Under the pieces are notes generated by a model that was given only the letters and a program-made list of their open reading frames with translations, was not told where the DNA came from and did not search any database. Made by a program: the position numbers and the translations under genes. A DNA stretch of 64,000 bases from Lutjanus erythropterus (Eukaryota > Chordata > Actinopteri > Lutjaniformes > Lutjanidae): contig CM034594.1 of the NCBI GenBank assembly GCA_020091685.1, forward strand, positions 5,764,903 through 5,828,902. The letters are read 5' to 3'. Position 1 is the first letter of the stretch. Every line of letters starts with the position of its first letter. Of the stretch, positions 12,901 through 28,475 are shown piece by piece.

Positions 12901-15900
12901 TAGAAACAGTTGCAAGTTAGGACGTTACTGTAATACAAATAACACACACTGAATATCCTATCATGTATTTGTACCCCTATCATGTAGCTAATGTTGTACC
13001 CCATTCTGGCAGTGAGTCAGTACCAGAGATGTGCTGATGGCAGGCGCTGGGGGAGAAACTGGCAGGCTGTTTGTCTTCCAGGAGCTGGTTCAGTCTCTTC
13101 AGCAGAGGCAGAGCAATCTGTTGGAGCAAATTCACGATCTTCACAGCTGGTCTGTGCACACTGCAGTGGACCAGACCATATTCCTTATACCAAAAGTTCC
13201 CACACAGTACTGCCTACACAAACAAGAAAGAGGGAGGAAGTTCAGAATAACATAAAAGAGATAAACAAACTTCTAGATAACTCTCTATAATTGTGCAATT
13301 AAGCAAAGTTTCCTTAAACAAAATTAGAGAGTTAATGATGAAAAAGACAAACAAAAAAGAGCCATCCACCTCTCTACCTCATATAACTCGGTTTATTTAT
13401 ACTCAGTGTTATTTATGCAGTGTGTCAGTGCGTGTGTGTTGACCTGAGCGGTGTCAGCACGGAGCCGAGAAAGTTGTCTGACAAAGTGCAGCGCGTTAAG
13501 AGCAGCCTCCAACTCCGTCTGTGTGGAAGAACACTGCTCCCACAACTCTCTCTGTCGCAGCTCTCTGTCCTGCAGGACGAATAAACACAGAAGAGGCGTA
13601 AAGACTTATTTACATTTAGATGACAGAGTTACAGAGAGCATCTCACAGCACAGAGCTATAGCATCAAGAGTCATACACATCTAGCACTGGTGGTCTGAGA
13701 GGGAAGAGAGCATCTGCCCTAAATGTGCCAGTCACCAATTAAAGGGATAGTTAGATTTATTTGAAGTGGGGTTGTATGAGGTACTTATCTGTAGTCAGTA
13801 TTTTCACTGCTTTACTTTGCCCTCAAACAGCCTTTTTGAGGGGAAACTATCGTTATAGCCACGTCTGGGAAAGATACTTTAAAAATGTATTCCAATACAG
13901 TTACTAACTACCTGTTAAATGTAGTCACTAATGTAATCCAAGTATCACAACACTTAAATAATCTAACTTGATTCCTTTCCATTACTTTTAAGTTACCTCA
14001 TTATAAAATATGGCTAAACTGTTAAGCCTAATATAATGCATTGCAACTAACTTTTATTTTCATTATTGATTAATTGGTTGATCATTTTCTCAATTAATCA
14101 ATATGTTGTTTGGTCCATGAAATGTCATAAAATGGTGAAAAATGATGATCAAAGCTCAAGATGATGTCCTCAAATGTCTTGTTTTGTCCACAATTCAAAG
14201 ATAACCAGTTAGTCAGAGAGGAGTCACAGTTGAGTCAGTTGAAGAACACGTCCAAACATGTCTGTGCTCCACGTTTGCTCCACCTATTTTCCAGTCTTTC
14301 CTGTAAAAATTATTTTCATTATCGATTAATCTGTCGAACATTTACCGCATTAATCAGTTAGTTGTTGGGTCTATAAAATGTCAGAAAATGGTGAAAACAT
14401 TTGCTGCGTGTTTCCTAAAGCCCAAGATGATGTCCTGAAATGTCTTATTTTTTTCCTCTACCCAAAAATATTCAAGAGAGGAGTAAAGAAACTAGAAAAT
14501 ATTCACATTTAAGGAGCTGAAATCCAATTTTGACTTTTTTCTTACAAAAATACTTTAACATTTATCAAAATAGATGAAAAATTAATTTAATAGTCACTTA
14601 ATGTTATATTTATTGTTGCAGGTCTAAGTGTTTTATGTTCATTGTTAGGTTTATTAGTTTGTCTAACTGTCCCTTCCTTTACTGTGTGTAATTTATTGAT
14701 TGATTGAAGACAAAAAAAAGTTGAAAAATTCCAACCAGTGAAGTTTTTTTAGCTAGAGGCCATGATAATGAATTGGCAGCTGTGAGTCCACTGCACATGG
14801 TAGTATATCGTTCTTTATTTTAAAATTGTAATCCCACCAATACTCTCCATTTTTACTAAATGTGTCTGTAATCTGATTATGAATGAATGAATGAATGAAA
14901 CCTTTATTGATCCCACAACGGGGAAATTCCATTCGGTTACAACCCGTCCCAGAGGACACAAAAGCACAAAAGACAGTACAAATAACTGACATGGGAGGAC
15001 AGGGACAGGAGGACCACGATGCAGCCAGCCCTGAGCGGCGCCTCGCTTACTTAGATGAAAAACAAATGAAAAACAGGAGGGGAGGAAGAGGGAAAAAAAG
15101 GCAGATCCCAGACTATGTACCTGATGAGGGGGGACACAGTGTGGGATCTGGAAAAAAAACACCTCAGCACAAAGCAACAGTTAAGACATTATAACAAAAC
15201 TCGAACACCTGCACATGTGGGTGGGGGGAGGAAGTGGGGGGGGGGTCACAGCGCAGTCGCCCAGGGGAGGGCTGCAGCTCCTACACAGGGCGCTGCCCTC
15301 AACCTTCGACTACTACGCCGCACGGGGGAGGGATTATAAATTTTTGTACATGTAACTTTAATGGAATACAGCTACCTTTGTTGTACCCAAAATATGTAAT
15401 CCTGTTACATGTAATCTATTACTCCCTAAGCCTGGTTATCATCAAATGTAGGACCTATTGTTTTTTTTTTAATTTGATGCTTTGAAGTATCCAGGTCTTA
15501 GGAAATAGTTTTCAGAGCTTTTTTGTAAATTGATGTAACAGTTTCATTGTTGTTGTTGTTATTGATAGGAAAAAAATAGACCATAAAGCCATTATCCTGA
15601 CCATAGCTTGGAGGGTTGTAGCCCAGTCTCCTCCCTGTGTTATCCATTTTTCTTGGTCTTGCTGCAGCTGCTCCAAACACACATCCACCTTATCAAGGCC
15701 TGACATGAGCTCTGAGTGCCAGACACACTGCTGATCCCACTCCTCCCCGTCACCTAAACACACAGACATACACAAAGACACGCTGCCAACCCAAATAAAT
15801 ATTGAACATTGAAATTATGGTAATTGCTATCCAACGGAAGGATGCAATGTGAGACGCTGGCATGAAGCATCTCTCTTTTGGAAAGCGATGAATATAACCG

Positions 15901-18900
15901 AAGTGCAGGTCATGACTGTAATTTCCATCATTCTGCCAGCTTGCCAGCCAATTTACCCAGTGTGAGGATGTGTAATACATGTGGAGGCAAGATCAGAGCC
16001 AAGTGGGAGCGCTGAGCGGCTCTCCTCTGGGCCTCTGTTTGCGCTGAATCCTGCAGCTCCATGGCTGCTTCCCTCAGTTGCCTCCCTGACCACTGGACCT
16101 GCACCAGAATACAGAGTTACGCTTGGAGCACGAAAAGTGGAGGCACATATTTGCACACTGACACATCCACACAAACATACTCAATTTAAGCAACAGAGAC
16201 ACTCAGAAGCAGAGATACAATAACTTTGTAGTCAGAGATGAGAAATAATGAGGGACAAATACTTTGTTATTGTACCTAAGTAGATTTTTTAGGTATCTGT
16301 ACCTGAGTGTTTATTTCTTTGACAACTTTTTACCTTTACTCCCTACATTTTAACACAAATATCTGTACTTACATTTTAAAACAGGCTTGTTACTTTAGTT
16401 TTAATGCATATGAAGGGAAACATTTATTATATTTATTTTTAATCACTGTACGCCACCTCCTCAACATCAGGACTGATTTCAACCTAAATGTACAGTACAA
16501 TAACACACAGAAAAGATGATTCTTTGGTGTATCCATCGGTGGTTATTACACATGAGAGACGCAACAAGATGAAAACGACTTAAAAGACATACAAGACATA
16601 ATAAGATGAGAAAGACTTAAAATATGTTACAAGAAAACAACCTAAAAGTCACAACAAAATGAAAATGATGTATAAGATGAACAAGACAAAAATTATGTCA
16701 AAGACATAATAAGACATAAACGACGTGAAGGACATAACAAGACGTAACAAGGATGTAAAAGCTGAAGACAAATCAGACCAAGAGAGGGACTCGATCATTA
16801 AGCAAAGGTGAGGTTCAGTTAGCTTTGCACAGAAACAAGGGGTAGAAATGTCCTGCAGAAGGCAGCTTTTTACTTTTATAGTCGGAGCACATTTCAGAGC
16901 CCGTACTTTTTCACTTTGACTTGAGTAAATAAGTTCAATCAGTACTTTTACTTTTACCAGCACAAATCTTTTTTACACAAGTATTGGTACTTCTACTCGA
17001 GTAACGAATGCATGTGCTTTTGCCATCTCTGGGCTTGGAAGATGAAAAGTGGAGGTACATATTTGCATACTGGCACATCTATACACACAAACTCAATTTA
17101 AGGAACAAAGGCACTCATAGTGACTTTGTAATTTGCCCTAATTCTAAAAACCGAATCATCTAACTTGCTTACTTGCAGTTCATGCCAGGAAATGAAAAGC
17201 TTCACTTGAATTACTATCCAATGCTGTTTGTGCCATCCTCTTACTGATTTCCACATGTTCAAAAGGCTCAGCCCATGTGAATTTTTCCCTCATTACTCAG
17301 AGTCCAGGCTATATGAGAAATTTACAACCAAAACAGTGAACTCCCCCTGCCGACCTGATAAGAGGTTGCTTCTGTCACTCTGAAGAGGCACTGGGATAAA
17401 GCAGAGTCCAGATCAGAGAGAATATCTTCCTCCCGCTGCCTCTGCTGCTGCCAATGAGTGTTTCGCACACACACCTCTCTCTGCAGCGCCTCCACCTGCC
17501 GCACAGTAGCAGCAACACAAAGAAAGTCCGTCAGCTTAACTAAACTCCATGTAACTGAATTCAGAAAAGAGGCTAGAGGTTCAACTCACAAAAACTTGAA
17601 TCAGTTTTATCAAGTTCAGGGAATTCCCTCCGGCTGATGGGATGGAAGTTACAAAAATGAATAGATAAATATGGAGGTGATGAAAATGGAGGTGATTAAA
17701 ATGCATGAGAATTGAAAAATAGAGATTAAAATGATTTTTTTTAATTTGAAGCCAATTTGTTTAAAAGAAAAAAAGTCATGATATGATGAAAACAGCCACA
17801 TTTCATAATTCGTCCACATCTCACATTCATCATTCACACAAAATTCAAGGGTGGTCAAGTAACCAAAAAAAATGAAAAACTGAAAAGTGTGGAAGTGATG
17901 AAAATGTATGTGAAAAATTGTAAATTGATTTGAACTTGATCCACGTTTTATTTGAAACAGTTCCTCTGATAATCTACAGTACACACTATCCTTTATCATT
18001 CACCACACCCAAATAACTGGTATCATTTCAAGGGAAACATTTTCATTCCTTCTGGCCAAATCAAATCAAAACATGCCCAGTGACTAACTGATCGAGACAT
18101 AAGCTGTTCTGCTACTGACAGTCAAAGTCAGTTAGTCAGTGGGTGTGATTTGACAGTTTACATGGAAGTAGCATGTGCATCACAAAGAACAGTTCTTTAT
18201 TTCAGGAAGTGAAGACAGTGTGCAGATGTTTACCTTTCTTTTTTGTAAAGCGCACCCACTTCACCTACACACCTGTCAAAAAGACTGCAGGGGTGCAGGT
18301 TTTGTTGACTATTGAATGAGCATGCACCATATTTTGTCAATCAAAATGATAAAATCAACTGACAATTTGATTGATTTCATAACTTACATTATTAATTCAT
18401 AAGAATTTTCGTCATTTTTTTTCCAATAGTTTTTGTCAGTAGACCATCCAGGAGGCCACTTTTCTTAATGATATGTGGCAATTTTATGTTGTGACTGACG
18501 AAACATGGCTCTGCCTTCTTCATAAAACAACTGTTTTAATCAAATCACTTCTAAATTAATCAATCATTTCATATCCATTTTCACCCCTCGCATTTTCAAC
18601 ATCTGTTTTTCAGGATTATTTTTGTAATTTCCATAGTAAATCACTTTCATTCATATCAAAAGTATCTTTGTGTTTTTATCATTTGTTGAAGCATTTCTCT
18701 TAACCACTTCCCTACCTGCACACTATCAGTTTGATCTGAAACCGACAGCCAGTAGGCAGCTGTGACAGGTACAACAGTTTTTCTGGACACATCTAGGCGG
18801 GCAGCAACCACAGGGGCCAACACCCCTGTTACTGGGTCAACAGTCTGAGCTCCATAACGGATAGCCACTAAGCCTGTGAAGTACAACAACATAAACACAG

Positions 18901-21900
18901 AGAAGGTCAAACATAAGGCCCGTGGGCCAGAACTAGTCAACAAAAGGCTCTGGCTGACTTTGCAAAGTGTAAAAAAATTGCAGAGCAGTCATTAATTCCA
19001 AACCAGATAAAGCCAAGGAACAGATATTTATTGTGGTCATATTTAAAGATACTGAACATTGTGCAAACTATTGTCAATCAGCTGAATAATGTGCACATAT
19101 TTGCCAGTGAAATCTCTGCTAATTTCATAATCCACGTTATATCAACAAATTCAGTCTATACTAACTCAGAAGTTGTTTTAAAAACTGGGTCAGATAATCT
19201 GTGTCAGGTGAACATTGACCTTTGCAATAGCTTTTCACTCTACCTTTTCCGTCAGGGTCCTCCATGGTCCCTGCCAGCGGTATTATAATCCCAGAGACGA
19301 GGTCAGTCTGACACCCCAGCACAGGTACACTCAGACCTGATCCCATGGGGTCAGGGTACTCCATCCCCAGCAGAGCTGGAACACACACATCTGAACCTGG
19401 GAGAGGAATCTCTCCTGGTTTGAACAGGCGAAGTTAGACGGTTAGAGTGGAGGAAACAAAATATGATGCATGCTCAAATATTTATTTTCTGCAGTATTCC
19501 TGAAAGTTTTTATGTCCAAGACTACAGAAAGTTAGAGAGGTGCAGAATTAGGTCAACAAGACTTTTCTGACTGGTGTAGAAGAAAGACAGTTTTTACATT
19601 TACTTTACTTTACAGCCATCATAAGCCAACACTGTTTATCGGCATTCCCTTTGGCTAAGATCAAACAAATTTGAAACTAAAGTACATGCAAAAATAACCA
19701 CAGATTGCGTGAGGTACATGAAACAGGATTGTGACCGACGGCACAACTGGCTGTCAGAAGAAGCAGATTATCAAGCAGAGTACACAGTACAAACACAGCA
19801 GCTGAAATTAGCCACCGTAGAGTTGCAATGTGAGCAAAATGCAGAGAACATAATAAGTCTATCCAATGACAACGGCCTCCAGCAGAGTTTTCAGCTGAGA
19901 CATAATTTGATTATTGATGATCCAGGAGCTCGAACAACATAAAAAAGAAATATATCTATATATATCCACACACACACGCAAGCCTACAGTGCAACTGACT
20001 GTCACATTTACAGCATTTAATTCCAGTGACACTTATATTACACTTGCCACTTTTATGAGATAAAGCAGATCTCTCAGAAAGCATTATGGGTAATCTGCTG
20101 TAATGTATGTTATTTATGACAGTGTGATGACTCAGAATTTGTGGCTTACACTGAAGGTTTTATTGTTGTTTTCTTTTTGATCTTATATATAGCATCCATG
20201 TTGGGCAATGTTTTTCATTAAGGAAAACTACTGTGACTAACTAAACAATTTAAATGACATATTTTATGGATATTTCATATTATATTCAATCCATGCCAAT
20301 AACAGTACAGAGAAACTGATGAGATGTAATGTTCAGCCAGATAATAAAGTTAAAAACTGCAGGAGGTTTGTGTAAAATTAGCAATTTGGGTTCATTTTGA
20401 ACAGATTAATTCCTGTGAATCCTGGATCAGAGATGAGCTTCCTGATATTTTTTAAGAACTTTTTCATATAATACTCTGTCTGTAGTTTTTTTTTATTCAC
20501 AGGAACTAATGAAATGTTGAGATATAGCCCCACTATATGCTTTGAAATAAAAGTTTTCTTATACAACTTAATATCAAGAGGGCCTTGCGATCCCCCATGA
20601 AGCTTTGGCGTCCCCTAGTGAGGAGTCGGGGGAACTCCAGTGCTGTTGCGCATGTGCCATTATAATGTGTTATGTGGGACAAGCATGCTTAATTTCTGTA
20701 GAGGCTGGTTGTTTGTGACAAATAAAGGTCATGTGAAAAGTGTTTCAGTAAAGACAATGTCATCCTCCAGGCTCATGAAACCTTTCTGATGCTCATTTCA
20801 AAGTCAAATGACAGAAGTCATTTTCTGCCTAAAACTTTTTTGTTCTCAGTTGCAGAGGGCACGTAAGGACAACGATGTGACATCCAGAAGCAGCAAAGAA
20901 GTCAGTCAGACTGTGTTGTCTTTTGTTCAACATAAAGTCTAGCTAAAATAGTAAACGCTCTTATTTTCTAAAGCAGCAACAGCCTTCAGTATCTGAATTT
21001 CTCTTCACATATCACAATAAAGTGACTAAAGAAGAAACAGATGAAACAGCAATGAGCAGTGATGACAAGAAAGATTAAAAATGAAAAGGTGAAAGGAGAT
21101 AAAATAGTGTTTTCACCTTTTAGGATAATATTATATCAAACACAGTCAAAAGTTTCAGTAAAAGTCAGGTAGACATGTTTCCTTAAATCACAAGCCAAAA
21201 CTTAAGTTAATCCAGGTCAATATAATAACATACATTTTTGGCCTTTTTATAGCCATAAACAAAAGCTAAACATGTTATAATATGAAAGTAGAATTCATGC
21301 ATCCTTGCACTAACATTTCCTCACCTTGAGTCCCTCCATCCTGCTGGAGACTGACAGCCCAGTCCAGGAGGATCTCCAGCCTGGTGTGCAGCTGCAGCTG
21401 ACAGTGCAGGCTTCTTCCCCAGGCCTGCTGGAGCTCCTTTACCGCAGCGACAAGATGATCCTGTCGACCACTCCCTCTCTCACTGCTCTGATGGTGCTGC
21501 AACGTTTGGTTTGACCCCCACTCCTCAGTCAGAGGCTTCAGGAGCTCCAATACTTTGAACATCACTGACAGAACCTACTTGACAAACGTTTTTCTTTCAT
21601 TCAAGTCATTTTTTGTTAAATCCAAAATCTGCTGAATGAACATTTTATTTATCTCATTCATTCAGAAAAGGCCATTTTGCAAAAATGTAAAATAATCTAA
21701 TTAATTCAGAAAAAAAGACATGGTTTAATGAAAAATAATGTAAGAAAACAGAGCCATTTTTAATGGAAAATTACCTCATTAATTGAGAACTACAAAGCCA
21801 TTTTTAAAAATAAAAGATAATATCATAAATTCAGAGAAATAGAACCAAATTCTTGTTTTACATGAAAAATTATGTAATTGATTCAAAAAACAGAACCATG

Positions 21901-24900
21901 TTTTAAAATGAAAAATTATGTCATTAATTCAGAAAAAAAGCACTGAATGTTTGTTTTTTTTCATGGAAAATTGTCTAATTAATTTAGAAAAGCATTTTTT
22001 TTTTTTTTTAATGAAAACAATAATCTTCTGTAATTCTGTATATCACACCAGAAACAGCTCTGAAATGGCCCGCATTGTGAGATTAATTAAATTATCATCC
22101 TTAAATTCAATTATACATTATCTTTGGACCTTAGACTCCAGAAGAGCCTGGTATCCTCCTGCATGAGGCAGCAGCTGCCCGGCCCGTATGCTGGCCCCTC
22201 CTACTCTCACCATCCGTCCACTCAGAGGCTCGATGATGGACTCAGCCAGCAGAACTCCACCTATCGGCAGCACAGCTCCTACACAAACATACAGAACAAA
22301 CTCAACTCGCTGAAGCTATAATAGCCTCCACACAGGTTGTACTGGAGACTCACCAGCAGCACTGACCTGTCACTGGATCTAAACTGACCCCAACAGTGAG
22401 CACAACATTCCCCGTCCTGGAGTCCAGCATGGGATAGCCGGTCTGTATTGGCTGGGGCAGGCGGGTGAGGGGACAGACATGCACCCCTCCGAGTGGGTAG
22501 ACTAGTCCCGTCTCAGGGTGGATGGTTACAGCCAGAATGGGCACTGGGACTCCTGATTCTGGGTCTGCCATGGGAACACCAAGCTGCAGTCTCTGGCCCG
22601 GCCTGAGGCCTCTGAGCCGAGTGCTGGGCAGAGGCTGGTCTGAGTGGCGGGACTTGGGGTAAGGAATGAAAGGAAGGAGGGGGCTGTCCCACTTCCTGTT
22701 GTCTTCTGAGAATAAAATAATACCTGTTAGGCTGTTAAAAGCATGTCCACACTCAGACACTCGTTCACAGGCATGCATGCAGGAGAGGAAGTAACTAATT
22801 ACAACTACCCAAATTACTGCAGTTAAGAAAGATGTAAGAAGTAATTTAGACTGAAATATTTGGAGAAACAGAAATCCCTTTGACTTTCAATCATTATTGA
22901 GTAATAAGGATTTGAAAAAAAAATCTGCCACATTCTGACATATTTTAAACATAAACTATATTACTATTTTGTGATAACTGTCGCCTGGCAGATTTCATTT
23001 TCCTGTGATATACGGTACACTTGTTAAACCACTGATCCTCTGGCCATACCAACACCTATAAATTTAATTTCTTCCAGTTGTGTGAGCATTGAAAAAATGA
23101 GCAACGTCAAGGAGAACAAAACTAAATTATTTATTTCTTCCAGTTTTGTGACCATTGAAAAAATGTCAAGGACAACAAAACGAAAATATTTATTTCTTCC
23201 TTGCTAGCCGTCAGCAGAGAGAAGGTGCAGCAGGTAGTGAACATAATGAGCTTTGATTTTATGAGGCTGACCAAGCCTTAATTTCTGATTACTGTTTTAA
23301 GGTATAAGAGGCTGACACTTTAGCCGCCATCAAACTAAATGTCAGCTGCATTAAAAACACCTAAATGTAATACTATGCCATGTGATTTGACCAGTTCTCC
23401 ACCGTGTAAAGTACCAGTATTTCAGGACATCAGACTCCATCAGCACCCCTCATGTTTTTACCTGTGAATGAGTCAGTTGTGAAAACCAAAGTGGAGCTTG
23501 CAGAATCATAAGCCACATTGCCGGTGATGGGCATAACTCTGCCAGTCTGCGGGTGGAGGAAGAAATCAGGTGGCACTGCCATGGTGTGGCCGCTGCTCAG
23601 CAGCATGTGGCTGTGAGCATTTGGCCTTATGAGGCCTGTGACTGGATCACAGTGAAAAGCCCGAGAGACACGCAGCGACCCATCCGGACCTGGAGGGAAC
23701 AGACGGAGATATGAGTGAGAGGACTCATCAAAGTGTTAATGAATGTGATGATGATTTAAGCTGTTTTTAATTAGAGGACATTCACATGCTGGGTGGACAG
23801 CTTTTCATGCTGCTCATCCTGTCAAAACTTATTTCAAGTAGAAAATCATGTTTCTTAACCTCTAAGCCTCTGACTAAAATGCTTATGTCCCATTTAAAAG
23901 ATAATTGTTATTGGAGAAAAAAAGCTTTTACTGCACCTAGAATGACATAAAACTTGCAGGACATCTCTTATTTTTTATATTATTACACATTTTCTATTTT
24001 TCTTATAATTCTCTATGCCTATGTACTGATTGGAGCAACTGGACCATAACTCAGTTTCCCCATGGGATCAATTAAGTATTTCTGATTCTGACTGAAGTCA
24101 TTTTCTGTGAATTTGCTTTTATTTTGTTACCCAGAACTTGCAGATATAATATAAGACTTAATGTTCAGTATGGACCTGTATGGGAGTGAAGTAATTCTGG
24201 GAAAGTATAAGAGAATTTGTGTATTTTCAAATGATCAAGTGCTTTCAATCTATTTTTATCATTCTTAATATAAATGGTATCTAATAATAAAGATATTGAT
24301 AACAACTTGAATATTTTGAGTTTTTATTTAGGCCTTCTTGTTGTTGCACTACACATATTAAGCAATAGATGGCGTTGTTTCTCTGAGATTCAGGGACAGA
24401 GTTTCTAGAATATTTAAGTAATCTAACGCAGGATTGTTGGACTCACCAAAGATCTGGTCCTTGGTCAGCACAGTTCCAGTGTCAGGGCAGAGCAGCTTGG
24501 CCCCTGTGCCCTCACCCAGCAGCCCCCAGGCCCCCTGACGCTGGCACTCTGCTGACACCAGCTCTCCCATCTCATCCACCAGGGACGTTAGCCTCTGGAT
24601 CAAACTGAAAACAAGAAGCAGCAGATTGAAGATGTTGTTGTTTGTGACACTCTGCAGAGGATAGATGGAAGCTTTACTTTTGCTGGTGCAGCTCGCAGGA
24701 TGTCTGGCTGTTGTTATAAACTTTGGACAGTAGTCTGGTGCACTCTCTGAGCTGAGCCGTAAACACACTGTGGGCCCTCTGCTGGGCCTGCTGCTCTCGC
24801 CTCAGAACCTGCAGAGACCAGCAAAACAGAACAGAACAGAACAGAACAGAACATAAACAAGGTTAATAGAAAGATACAGAGCTGAAAAAAGTAGTTGATT

Positions 24901-27900
24901 GATTGTAATTATTTTGATTAGAGCAGCAACAATTAATCAATTATCAACTATTATTAAGTATCACCAATCATTCTGATAATTGATTAATCAGTTTGAGTTT
25001 TGGTTTTGTTTATTTATTTTTTTCTTACCTAAAATTTTAGCTTCTGAAATGAGAATATTTTCTGGTTTCTTTGCTCCTCTACGACCATAAACTGAACATC
25101 TTTGGGCTGTTGACAAAACAAGACATTTGATGATGCCAACTTGGTCTTTGGATCTAATTAAAAAGTTAACAAAATGTAACAGTTTTGCTTGTTAGCTAAA
25201 AATTTAGTTTTGTCAGCCCACTCATGCTCAGCAGAGAACACGTCATAAAACTCATTTGATTTTAGTCTTTCCCTTAACTTTCTGTGAGGAACTTGAATAT
25301 TTTTCTCAATCCTTTTCAATGAGGCAACTGTTTCAAAAGTGAAACCTCCTTAAGTATAAGGTTTAAGTTAACTGGAGTTTAAAATTTTTGTGCAACAGAA
25401 TTCAATTCAATTCAAAACTGAACTCAGGGACAGTTTAACTTCAATCGCTCTTAATTTCAAACTAGTTTAAAAGTTTGGTGCAACATCATTTAAGGAATAT
25501 TTCTGTTTTGTGCAACTGGCCCCAGGATTTCCCTTATTTTTTATAATGAGATAATGGGAGACGTGCAGTGTGATGTAATGTACAATGTAATATGATGTAA
25601 ACCTGTAGCTGACTGTCGAGCAGAATCCTCAGCTGTGATGCTAAACTCTTTCGTCGCACCACCTCCCTCTCCACCTCCCTCCTCATCCTCTCATAACCCT
25701 CCCCCATCCTTTCCTCAGTGATCAGGTGTGGGTGGAGTAGCTGCAGTTTCCCAAGCACCCCCTGGTAGAGCTCCTTTACCTGCATACACACAAACAAACA
25801 CTTGTTTGAAAGAGAAACAGATTAGATAGTGAGTTAATAGAAATAAGTAGTAATCAGATCACATATCTGACCCCACCGCAGTGCAGCTAGCGCACAACTA
25901 ACACCGGTGAGACAGGCACGTTTATGGGATGACATAGGGGTGTGAGATGAGCCGTCTCCCATTACATCTTTATCGCCTCAGCCATCCTGAGGGCTGTAAC
26001 AACAATCTCTATCTCCTACACTGCAGCCAACAATTTAATGGAGGGGCGAGAGAGAAGCGTGACAAAAAACAGAGGCATTCCAATGAGACACCCAAACTGT
26101 TTCACCAGAGCTGAACTTCATGAGTGAAGAAGTGAGATTGGATTGAACCAATGCTTGTGAGAAATGAGTTTATATGACAAACTCTATGACTACAATATCC
26201 AGTCTCGGAAAACAAAGTGCTCCTCCTGCCTTCCTCCCCTGTGTTTGGACAAACTGAAACCAGCAAAGTTGATGAAATACAGTATCTACCCATAAACAAT
26301 GTCATCTAACGCCTAGCCTGAAGCTGACATGATACAAATACATTTTCAGTATACTTACAGGCTTTTCATGCCTTTATTTGATAGAGACAGCTGAAGTGAA
26401 TACAGAAAAGAGTAAAGACGGAGGGGATGACATGCATCAAAGGGCTATAAACTGGGATTGAACCCATGACCCAATGGGGGGAATAGGGGGAACTGCATTC
26501 CCCATGTTAACAAAATGACCAAAATGTATCCCTCTTGTTAAGCTGCTTTCCCCTATTGTTCATCCCTTAGTAGCAGAAAGAGTGAAGGGCTGAGGCATTG
26601 TTTAGTTGAATATGTAAGCCCAGTCTGCCTTATTCATTGATCTTTTGTCTGGCTGACATTTAAAAATTAGATTGTATGGCCCTGACCATATTATTAAAGT
26701 AGTATTATTAAAAAAAAATACAGTGTGTTAGTTGCAGATGAATAAAATGAACTGGGGTCAACCTGTTAAAAATGCACAAATCACTGATTGATTATACCTC
26801 TGTAATAACACACATGGAACTATTAACTATTCAACCAGTGAGAGTCACACAGAGGCCAACTAATTCCCTAGAGATCACTTTATCATATTATCTTGGACTA
26901 TGGGCCGCCCTAGAGGGCAATTTATCATGTTTTATCTACCACAGTGGCAGCAAAGAGGGCACTTTTGCTGTGTGTTTTTTCATGGGGGCACCAGGGGGCG
27001 CAATCACTGTGATTCACTGTGATCACTTCGGTACCTATAGGTCCCATTTTCATTTAGATATCTTCGTGTGAGAGGTCAAGGGATCCCTCTGAAAACGGTC
27101 ATACCAGTAATTCACTCACTAACTTTAGCCTAACTTTGGAGCGTTATGTGCTGCCCTTCTCGACAAGCTGGAAAGGTCTTCAAGTTTCACATGACACCAG
27201 TATCTTTACTCTAGCTTTAAAGCTGAGGCTCTTAAAGTCTCAGAGAGACAAAGTAATGCCGGGCGCAGATGTTGAAGAGGCTAAAGGGGCTTACTTTCTC
27301 TGAGAAAAGAATTACATGCATCAGAGTGTGCGTGACAGAACAGAGGGGGTAGAAGTCAATCCTTTTGTTTTGCATTTAAACCAGGAGCTACAGACCTCAG
27401 TGGTGAGCTGTCCCAGCCGTGTGGTGACAGACAGACTCTGTTTGAGCAGCAGGCTGTAGAAGGTGTTGCTGCTGAAAGCCTCCAGATCCACCTGGTGTTC
27501 ATAATCCCAGAACTCCTCCAAGGAGTCTGCACAGACTGCTGTAAGAAGAGTGAAACAAAAAGAGAAACACAGAGAGGGAGATCAATAGCATATTGAAAAA
27601 AAGACATTAAAAATCTAAAAGCTCTGTCTGCAAGAGGACTTGTAAGAGCAAGCATGCCAGAGAAAGATCAACGAGTCTGAAATCCACAAGCGACATCACT
27701 CACATACCTGCATGTTTTTGCACAGCCACTCTCATGTTCATTTGTGGTGTGCACTTTTATGACAGTGATGTTTGAACATCAGAAGCCTTGATAAATAGTT
27801 CCATTTTTTATGCCACAAAATACAGACACCACCACCAGTTTGGTGGGACAGTAATGATTGAAAGGGATTATGAGTCTAGGCATGGATTTTTTTTAGGAAA

Positions 27901-28417
27901 CTGTTGCACATTATACCTTTTATGTAATGTTAAAACATAAAGCTAAACAGTTCCTTTAAGTCTGATAATGTTAAGTTGTCATGACAAAGACATCTCAAAC
28001 AATGTCACCTTTGCATTAAATGGTCATAAACATGAGTCTTAATGAATGTTTATGACCCTTCAATTTAAGAGCTACCAGAAAATTCTACTCTTTATGTTCT
28101 TTAAATAATAGCCTATGTCTTCTTTATGACACTACTGAGAGGTCAAATGACGAACAACCCTATGTAGCAATAAAACTCACCATGTCAAGATGATGTAATT
28201 TGAGGTGATTTCCTATGTCCTGTGACATTTGGACTGTTGTTATTGTTACTGCACATCACTGCACGTGATATCAGGTGTATGACAGGAGCCTTTCAACAGT
28301 AATTGGTTGGGTGGGAGCAACACCCAGGGGTCACTGTCAGTGTTACATAAGACGTCACAAGGGTCTTCAAAGACCAAAGTGTCAGTGTGTTTTTGTCTGT
28401 ATGTAAGATGGTATGTA

Positions 28418-28475
<58 letters not shown>

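Noticed and set aside
13031-13255. Plus-strand frame with Q-S-L-Q-Q-R-Q-S-N-L composition
   Set aside because: It is the antisense of exon 25 of the large gene, whose minus-strand frame has proper splice sites and correct phase.
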